Shown here: positions 55,988 to 64,000 of the stretch, in pieces | Layout of the letters: every line of letters starts with the position of its first letter | Position numbering within the stretch: position 1 is the stretch's first letter | Source: Bryoerythrophyllum caledonicum | Lineage: Eukaryota; Streptophyta; Bryopsida; Pottiales; Pottiaceae | DNA length: 64,000 nt | Reading direction: 5' to 3' | Assembly (NCBI GenBank): GCA_963971425.1 | Contig: OZ020515.1 | Span: forward strand, 33,925,856 to 33,989,855 | The notes under the pieces: generated by a model | What the model was told of the DNA's origin: nothing | What the model saw: the letters and a program-made list of their open reading frames with translations, nothing else | The model's database searches: none | Program-made: the position numbers and the translations under genes

Positions 55988-58417
55988 CATTAAGAACCTA
56001 GGTTAATTAATTACTTATAATTGGAGAAGTACACACCATTTGTTTCTCTAGACTCTTGTAGGGTCTGAGGAGGATGGGCTACACGTAGAGGGTTCCATTG
56101 AGGAGTAACCACAACTGCAGCAATGTCAACATGAAACACCACACAAATGTTTATCTCTGTACATTCCACAACATTCTCTATAGTACATCTATAACCTTCC
56201 AGACTTGTCACTCCCTCTAAAAAGGTTGCACCAATGTTGTTGAAATTGATATTGATGTCTATGGGTGTAGGTTGTTCAATAATACCAACCTTTTAGATTT
56301 AATGTTATTGTCTATGAGCATATGCTCATGAATAGACCAAACTTCACTCAAGCTACAGTCCCCCAATGTTGAGGATCGTGTATCGGAATTAGCCTAAAGT
56401 CCTTCTTTCTCCACTATCAAAAATCTTCATTGCAATTGATTTTATCCACTATATAATGGTGTTAAGAATTACATCATAAGACATGTAGTTTGCAACTAGT
56501 TTTAAGATGCATGAAAAATGTTCATCAATCTCTCTAGGTGGGTAAAATGCCGACATGTTTAAAACGGTACTCGCAACAGACGTTTGAGCGGTACTACTCA
56601 CAGCATGCAAAACTAATAATCTGAAAGTACGTGCAATCATACACATGACATGTCATGGTCTTCTATTGTTTGACACATTTCAAATGATCAAACATCATTC
56701 AAGTGTTCTCCAAATATCCCACTTGTATTTTCTTTACCAAGCCAATGCCAGAACTTTGGGCATTTTGAATACAAAGTTATTTTCAAAATTTTCACCTTAA
56801 CCTATGGTTTTGCGTCTTTGCATTCTTAAATAGTAATACATTTTGTACATTATGATTACCTACTAAATAATAATATTCCATATTTATTTGAAAGACAAAG
56901 TTCTTCTCTGGACTATCGTTAGTGAGCAACGTGAAGCAAAGAAGGGAGAATTGAAGGCACTATTGCTCAAGGCAGAAGAACCCTGCCCTTGTAGGCCTGA
57001 TTATGAGCCTCTCGAGCCAAAATTGACTCATGACAATGGCTATAGGGCAAGCCTTACTTAACTTCCAAAGCCATAATGATTACATGGATCTTAGTTTTAC
57101 ATTGCTAATTGACAATAGTCTAGAGAAGTATCTCCTCAATAGAGAGTTCAATGCTACTCATCATCTTCCGTGGATTGGTGAAACACATGACAAGTTCCTT
57201 TTGAAGACCATGAATCCATGGCTGAAGTTCTCTTGAAACCTTCTTATAGAAGAATATGTTGGATCAATCCCCTACGCTGATGTCAGGACAATCTTGAATT
57301 TAGGACAACTGAGTTGGCTCAAGATATTGTAATAGAAAGTCCTCAAAAGTGGAAAACAAGAATATGTAGATTTTGATGACTTTTCACTCTCATTAGCGAT
57401 GTGTGTATTTTGTATATTTTGTTCAAATGTATCCTTGTAGGATGTTGCTTATGCAGCTTACCTTACAAAATGTAACAGACTTTGTTGTTGTAGGCCCCAT
57501 GTTTGTCTTTGGCTTTTGTTTCATAATTCCCCATTACAATTATGACCTTTACACATACTTCTTCATCTCATCTTTTGTTTTGATATAACATCAAAGGATC
57601 CGTTTGTGTTGTTTATGACCTCTCTCAATTGTTATGTTGACAGCAACTGCACGACTAAAAGAAAGTTATCGTATGGTCTATGAACAAGGTGCTTTGTTTC
57701 GAGCAATAGGGTAACTACACCACAACGCTTCAATTGAAACAACATTGTAGATTGGCCGAGTCTTCTAGAGTTGTTCAAAATCCTTCTGAGGTCCTTTCAT
57801 GTAGGTATGTGGTTGTCTATGGTTCCCTTGCGCTTGAAAAAGGTTTTTGAAGTCCTCTTCTCTAAAGATATAAGGTTACAAATCCTTTTTGTTTAGGTGC
57901 GCAACAAGTGCTAAAGGCCACAATATTATCCTTTTTGCCAGAAGGTTCTCACGAGACTCTCAAAGGACCAGAAGACAAAGGAGTTTTGCCTTCTTAACAA
58001 AGAATTGATGGTTGATTACTAGCCAATGCGGCCGGTCTTTAACGGAGACTTAGCTTGCTACTTTCCAAAACCATGGCATGGTCAAATGGCCTTATCCAAT
58101 GCATCCAATATTATACCTAACATTGCAACAACATTGCTTCCGTTCATTATAGCGTTGCAAGCTTATGGTTGGATAAAGAGTTATTTTCGTGACCACTAGA
58201 TAGATGAAAAGTTTAGACAAAGGTTGGTTGAACCTTGGCACATTTAGCAAGTTCTACCTAGTACGTAGTCAATTTCCTCCATTGAATGGATACTCACCCA
58301 TTTTTTGTAGCCATTAGTTGTCATTCAGTTAATTCTATGAGTAAAGTTTGAATGATTTTTACTCTTATCCTTTGTGCTTATAAAATGCCTTTTTGATTCA
58401 TGAGTATTTTAACTATT
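55988..58417. other. Pre-insertion flank and AT-rich DNA with unassigned coding-like fragments
   Basis: A minus frame at 56211-56011 (GYRCTIENVVECTEINICVV) may be part of the unit broken by the LINE. Plus-strand pieces such as IVSEQREAKKGELKALLLKA near 56920 and PMRPVFNGDLACYFPKPWHG near 58030 look protein-like but are interrupted by many stops. I do not recognise the families. Confidence 0.35.
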
Positions 58418-58566
58418 CAAAGATCCTTGGATGTTACCTTTACTAAATCGGAAGATCCTTCAATGTAACCTAGATTAAGAGATCCCTTGGTGTACCTAGA
58501 ATTGGGAGATCCCTCACTGTAAATTGAATTGGGAAATCCCTTGATGTAACCTACATCAAAAGATTC
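58418..58566 (-). repeat. Degenerate minisatellite of about 36-39 bp
   Basis: Units built on GGGAGATCCCTYRNTGTAA are repeated about four times, alternately richer and poorer in mismatches. On the minus strand they keep an open frame with repeated (Y)xxGS(P/S)NxxY peptides. A real protein is not supported. Confidence 0.6.
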
Positions 58567-58718
58567 CTTATCTATATCTATAAAAGAATACAGGATGAAG
58601 GACGATCCTTTTGGATGAATGTGTAGATGAAAACGGAGCGTCAAATGGATGAACGCGTAGATGAAAAACACTTTTGGATGAAAAGCTAAAAGTTAGGGTT
58701 TTGGATAAAAGGACGGGA

Positions 58719-58790
58719 CGGGGATGGGGACGGGGACGGGGACGGGGGATGGGGACAAGGGGGCAAGGACAGGGGGACGATGGATTGGGG
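58719..58790 (+). repeat. GGGGAC-repeat G-rich tract
   Basis: Repeated GGGGACG units are followed by GGGGGATGGGGACAAGGGGG and AGGGGGACG. With more than four runs of four or more G, this strand could form a G-quadruplex. Confidence 0.75.
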
Positions 58791-59604
58791 GGGACATTTT
58801 TTTGGACACAAAAAATGTTGTGTCCGGAGGACACGGGTAACATTCTAGTTGTAACATAAATGGAATATTCCTTCATGTGGCTTATATTATTCCATATTTG
58901 AATGACCTAATTTAACCTTAATTATCAAATAATATTTCTTTTCATTCTTCATGCCTACATGAATGTTGCATTACTTGTTAATTTATACATTCTATCCTAC
59001 ATTAATTGAAATATTCTAGACGGCTAGTTGCAATACTTTGTTACAAAGGTATCCTTAAGGGATCTCCCGCTTCAGCTACCAATATAATTAAGTGAGCCAG
59101 AGTCCAAAATTCAATCTAAAGTTTGGATCTACTTAAATGAGGCATGAATGCTAATAAAAATAAATTGTATACATACATTTACATTTTACATGTGTTTTAC
59201 ATATATCTTCAATTTCATTATATATAGTACTATTTCACATACCAATTTACATTTGTAGGTTGATCCAATATCAACTTATATGGCATCCATATTTTATAAT
59301 CATTTTAATTTGAGATGATTTCTAATAACATTCTAGACATTTTAAGTGAGTAAAAATGTAAAATTAATTGATCAATCAAAGAAAATAAATTGGAGATGGA
59401 ATCTTAGTATATTATTACATTATATTTAAACTATAATTCAAATCAAAATATTCCCTAAAATAGATCATAAAAAATGTCATTTAACAATAAAATTGGAAAG
59501 CTAGTACATTATATTTTGTTGTTTTTATTCAATTTAACCCTTGAGTGTTTGGAGCATGTTTTTGCAAAAGCAAGATTTGTGCTTATTTATATGTTTCTTT
59601 TTTA

Positions 59605-59712
59605 CTTTGATGGAAATACAATGCCTAATTTATAGCATCTAACCTTACAACATTGATTCCAACCCATGACCTAAAGCTTGGAGAAATTTGGAGAACATCC
59701 AGCAGTGGTGAA
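59605..59712 (+). repeat. Dispersed direct repeat, copy 1
   Basis: The stretch TTTGATGGAAATACAATGCC...CTAACCTTACAACATTGA...CCCATGACCTAAAGCTTGGA...AACATCCAGC matches 61671-61778 with few differences. It is non-coding, and no terminal motifs define its type. Confidence 0.7.
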
Positions 59713-61670
59713 TAGTAATATTAGTCTCATAATATTCTTCAATAAATAAATCAAAAAATAAATTTAGAATGTATACAAGTTTCTATAATCTTCTAATACC
59801 ATTAGTAATTACTTAATATGAATACTAAATATTTTCAAAAAAATTAAGCCTAAATTATTAGAAACTATATACTTCAAAGGAAAAGACTTTGAACTTTAGT
59901 GCATTATAAGAAATCATCTTAAAGGTAATATGGCATCCTTTTTAAAACCACAAACCATTGGCTCTTTTTGCACCAATCAAAATACTATTTGGAATTTAAG
60001 AAGTTCAATAAAAATTGAAAAACATTTAGAGTTTGAGGTTGATCATTATTATAGGTCATCAAATTATGACCACTTTTATGCTTTAACCCCTAAAGGCCCA
60101 ATAGTCCCTTGAGGGAACACTTGAAGTTTCCAAAGGGGGCTTTGGGGCCTTGAAAGATTAATAGAAATATAGAGTTGCCTTTCACTAAATCAATTGCCTC
60201 AAAATGGGTTTTGGAAGAGTTATGGCATGTCTTTGTGTTATCAATTCTAAGCTTTTTAACTATTTGCATCCATCTTAAAAATGAAATTTGAAAGTCAAAA
60301 TTTATACATTTTGTCCATAAGGAGCAAGAATTTAATTTTCTTACCATTGTGTACTACGTGTAATATGTTTTTTTCTCATCTATTTTTTTCAACTTTAAAA
60401 AAGATGTATGGACTTATGATTTGGCCATTTGGGTTTTAATTAATCTAAATCTTCAATTCAAAAATGAATAGATTTTGAATAAGCCTTGTTTTGAAATCAA
60501 TGAGCTTCTAATTATAGGACTTATTTGAAAATCCTACACAATTTTTTGCACCCATATTTCATTACAAATAGAGCTAGCATAATCATTTTTTTCACATTTC
60601 CATTGACTGACAAGAAAAATAAATTAAAAATCTATCCTAGGAAGGAGATGAAGTACATTTAACCTCTAAGGTACTGTGACAAATTCACACCAAAAACACT
60701 TCAAAATTGTTGGATTCTATTGCAACGAATAAAGAAGAAAACAAAAAATTTCATTTCTAGTTTTGACCGTAGGATCTCAAATACAACTTAATAAGTAACA
60801 TACTCAAAAAAAATTCATAAACCTTGACCGCACAGATTGAAAGCTAATAGTAATTAAAGTCAAACAAATGGTTTATTTCCTTCCTTGCGTTCAATGGATC
60901 AGTAGACTTTGAATTCACCTGGTATCAAATTTTTGCACTACACAAGGTCTAAATCCATTACAATTGTGTTAAGCATGATGTCAGTTTCTTATACATCAAA
61001 TTTAGAAGTAGAAGAGGGGTGTAGCATAGTCAAAACAACTGTGCAAGGAGTAGAGGTTCAAAACTTGCCAATTCGGGTTTGATTTTTTGTAAAATTAATA
61101 TGTTTTAAATTGATAATCCAAATGGTCGGTAAAAAGAATTACACTACACATTGTTGTAAGGAAAAAAAAGGTTAAAAAATGAAGATCTCCAAGTTTTATG
61201 TGGAAAAGAAGAAGTTTTCTTGGTACCTTGCCCGACAATGTGTGACAATGTGTGAAAATGTTTGAAAAGTAGCATATTAAACAATATGCTATTTTTCACT
61301 AAAGACAAAACATTTTTTTGACAATATGAAGGGCGAAAATATTACTTGCTAATATTGAAAATCTCACATTCAACAAATAGTGCTAGAAAAGTGCTTAAAG
61401 TGGCCGCTCTTCCCATTTTCAAATTCGAAACCCTATCACTTTTCCATTATATGTCGGATTTAGGAAAAAATTGTTCTCCTACCAAGGTCTTAGTAATGTC
61501 CTTCTACATAAAAAATTTCAAAGCCGAATGTTGGAAATTGACACCATAGGAACCTGAACAAACTTTCAAAAAGCCCATTTTTGACACTTGGTCCTTCATG
61601 AGTTAACCTTTTACCGCTCCGGGATGTTTCAAAAAAACCAAGATTTCTGCTGATTTTTTTTTTTGAACTG
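59713..61670. other. AT-rich DNA, no gene recognised
   Basis: There are only short frames without motifs. The sequence is very AT-rich, with homopolymer A and T runs. It is the spacer between two direct repeats. Confidence 0.5.
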
Positions 61671-61778
61671 GATTTGATGGAAATGCAACGCCTTATATTG
61701 ATATCTAACCTTACAAAATTGAACTTAACCCATGACCTAAACTTTGGAGAAATTTTGCACAACATCCAACGGTTGATG
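61671..61778 (+). repeat. Dispersed direct repeat, copy 2
   Basis: This is the second copy of the 59605-59712 repeat, about 2.07 kb downstream in the same orientation. It could be an old pair of terminal repeats of a small element or two independent copies. Confidence 0.7.
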
Positions 61779-62424
61779 GAATAGATTATAGTGTTTAAAG
61801 TTACCGTATATTGATAGTGAAAACTATTGAATTTGGAGGGTGTACTACTTTAACCATCAATAGATTCTTGCAAGAATTTTTTTACTTTGAATTAGAGCAG
61901 TTCACATGTGCACTAGGTTGATAGCTTCGCATTGACATATCATATGTGAAGAAAATATTTTTACACAATTATTGGTGGTTTTTTTGCTTTTTTCTACTTG
62001 ATTGTATACAAAAGTGTTCCAACCTTATACGAATCAAAACGGAAGTTTCGTATGTGAGGAGAGAGATCGACAATCAAAAAACAATGAAGAATGTCTTAAA
62101 GACAAAAGTTCAATCAAAATTTAAGACCAAAATTGATGTGCATGTGTGTGAAATACAACATAGTATGTGGCATAGTATACACTGTATTCACTATATTTTA
62201 GTATATTTGGTGTATTTTGTGTTGTATTTCTAGCTTTTCCAAGAGTTCTATAAATCCAATTCATGATCTGATTGTTGGAGAGTGTTTGTGTAATGAGTGC
62301 GCAAATCGAAACCTCGTATCTCGAAGCCTAAATCCTCATGGATTTCATGCTAATTGAGATTTAGCACCTCCAGAGTCCCATTTCGGGCTTCCTGGGTCAA
62401 CTCCGCCATTCGCTTCACTTCAAA

Positions 62425-62470
62425 CACTATAAGAACATGCATTTTTTCTTAACAATGTTGCTTAACGTCC
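62425..62470 (+). mobile_element. CACTATAAGAA terminus-like motif
   Basis: CACTATAAGAACATGC resembles the start at 7103 and may be another CACTA-type end. No partner end or subterminal repeats were confirmed. Confidence 0.2.
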
Positions 62471-63624
62471 ACTTTAGGTAGTGGTTGGTATTTTGTGTAA
62501 ATTTCAGGTTTGCTTAGTTTGGAGTGTGAAACAAAAACTTTAAAATTTTTGGATGGTTTGCAAAGGTTGTGCAAGGACGTCTAAAACAAAACCTTTTTTT
62601 TTTTGACAAAGTCTACAATTATCTATGATATTGTAAAGCCTCTATCGTAGACTGCCCAGTGGTCGCCCATAGGATCCCTACTTTTCCATGAATTTACATT
62701 CTTAAAGTCATGGACTTACTATTATGATCATGACAAAAAGAGCTTCAAAATTTAGTTCTCAGGGAGGGGTCGTAAGTCGTGCATGTAAAAAGGGTTTACT
62801 AAAGGAGTGAGGTTGTAGGTGTGTGTACGGCGGGGCTCCAAAAAAGGCAGCTAGGCAAGGTGAGGCGACATAGGGGCCACCTCACACCACCCACATGGGT
62901 GGCCTATAACGTGCAATAAAGTGGCAGTTGCGGGCCCAAAGGGCTAGTGAACAGGTTGGGTGGAGCCTGACTGAACCACCCTACGACCTCACTGTCGCCG
63001 AGACAGCTCAGCTTCCCGCGCGGATAGGATCTGGTCTCCCGCCTTGGCCAACGGTTGCATTGCCCCGCTCCTCGCCCTCTCTGAGTCCGCCCACTCTCCT
63101 GCTCCTCGTCTTCGCTCCGCCTCTGCCTCTCTGCTCTCTGTCCAAAGTACATTGAGATCTCTCTCCTATCGTGCTCCACATGGGCTATGTTCTTGAAAAG
63201 TGACAGTGTTGTATCCACCTGGGAAGAATGGGCTTGCGTGGATATCATAGAAACCTCTCGGGACTTCTTGCATCATTGTCGTACCACAAATTATAAAATT
63301 TTGTTAGTTAGTTAGTTAGGGATCTTAAATATGACTAGTTAGATAGATATAAGAGTTAGCCCTGGACTAGTATTAACCTTCAAGGTAGATTAGAGTTAAG
63401 AAAGTTAGAAGGTATTTCAAAAACCTTAGAGTGGATAAAAAGTAGTCCAAGACCCGATCCTAGCTAGAGCGGGATAAGGAGCTCGGAAGGGGAAAACTCA
63501 AAGCTCGATAGTTGGAGTGGAGTGTAAGGAGCCCGGAGATAACAACTGAAGCCTGAAGGAAACTTCTAGGGCCCAAGCCCGGACTTCTTATAGAGCTGGA
63601 ACTTGGAGAGTGAACAGCACCAGC
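62471..63624. other. No gene recognised; GC-rich island at 62.9-63.2 kb
   Basis: The island has CT-rich runs and open frames on both strands (for example minus 63248-62904) that do not resemble known proteins. A GTTA repeat lies at 63304-63320. A promoter/leader or an LTR is possible but unsupported. Confidence 0.4.
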
Positions 63625-63880
63625 CGAGCCTAGAGGCCAGCACCAACGGAGCCTGGAGGCCAGTACCAACGGAGCCTGGAGGTCGACATCAACACGAATC
63701 TGGAGGCCAGCACCAGCAGAGCGCGAGGAGGAGGTCCGAGTAGGCAATCCAAGCAGCGGGGCGCGAGGAGGAGGTCCGAGCAGGCAGCCCAAGCAAGAAG
63801 CTGCACACGAGCTCCACCCAAGCTAGAGGCCGGTATAAGAACAAGCAGCGAAGCGCGAGGAGATCCGAGCAGGCAACACT
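63625..63880 (+). repeat. Two adjacent minisatellites (about 23 bp and about 40 bp units)
   Basis: From 63625, GAGCCTGGAGGCCAGCACC-type units repeat at about 63625, 63648, 63671 and 63696. From 63721, GCGCGAGGAGGAGGTCCGAG units repeat at 63721 and 63761, with a shortened one near 63850. They yield open frames on the minus strand by chance. Confidence 0.75.
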
Positions 63881-64000
63881 CGAGCACCAAAGACTATGAG
63901 GGTTTTGAGCAAGCATTAAGCGCGGAGGCGAGGGTTGCGAGCACGCGAGGATCACCGTGGAGCAAGCTAGGAACAAGACTCCAAAAGCGAGGAAGAACCC

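Noticed and set aside
62904-63248. Minus frame of 114 codons in the GC-rich island
   Set aside because: Arg/Glu-rich chance translation of a CT-rich strand without recognised motifs or splice context.

Overview
The window looks like nuclear DNA of a streptophyte plant, probably a non-seed land plant, although the species cannot be fixed from the sequence. It carries the 3' part of an OBERON-type PHD gene with short introns and one intact intronless A20/AN1 stress-associated protein gene. Almost everything else is transposable-element DNA of plant types: copia, Helitron, pogo/Tigger, CACTA-like ends, a tRNA-type SINE, small TIR elements and very long LINEs. No prokaryotic operons, CRISPR arrays or organellar genes were seen.

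Layout. 1-2195: OBERON-like gene, 5' end outside the window. 3.5-3.8 kb: small possible receptor-kinase relic. 6.1-7.1 kb: copia LTR plus broken gag. 7.1-9.3 kb: CACTA-like end and a possible short minus-strand first exon. 9.5-10.7 kb: relic of a Helitron PIF1 helicase. 10.8-12.5 kb: a SINE split by two related TIR elements. 14.1-15.1 kb: the A20/AN1 gene with its TATA box. 17.8-20.3 kb: pogo/Tigger transposase relic. 20.3-26.1 kb: an element with about 0.8 kb TCCGGA-rich inverted repeats enclosing one long frame broken only by two TAG codons. 27.2-56.0 kb: two nested giant LINEs. 56-64 kb: AT-rich DNA with minisatellites and dispersed repeats, no recognised gene.

The main discovery is the LINE pair. 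A plus-strand LINE (34114-49207, 15.1 kb, 13-bp target duplication) sits inside a minus-strand LINE of the same family (27184-55974, about 13.7 kb without the insert, its own 13-bp target duplication). Both have a long 5' UTR with clustered AGATCT, an ORF1 of no family I recognise, a very long Asn/Thr/Gln-rich spacer, a 2A-like ribosome-skipping motif, and an ORF2 with AP endonuclease, reverse transcriptase, RNase H, a CCHC knuckle and a C-terminal PD-(D/E)xK-like domain. Both end in a hairpin followed by a (TTC)n tail. Two endonucleases in one LINE is the architecture of the Dualen/RandI clade known from Chlamydomonas; combining it with 2A motifs and a giant low-complexity spacer appears unusual.

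The SINE at 10.8 kb ends in a tail that matches the 3' end of these LINEs, which suggests a mobilisation partnership. The minus LINE's 5' UTR also has three tandem cassettes that look like exons with consensus splice sites and introns of 55-59 nt. Coordinates, frames and motifs were read by eye; family assignments rest on recalled family features and were not tested by database search.
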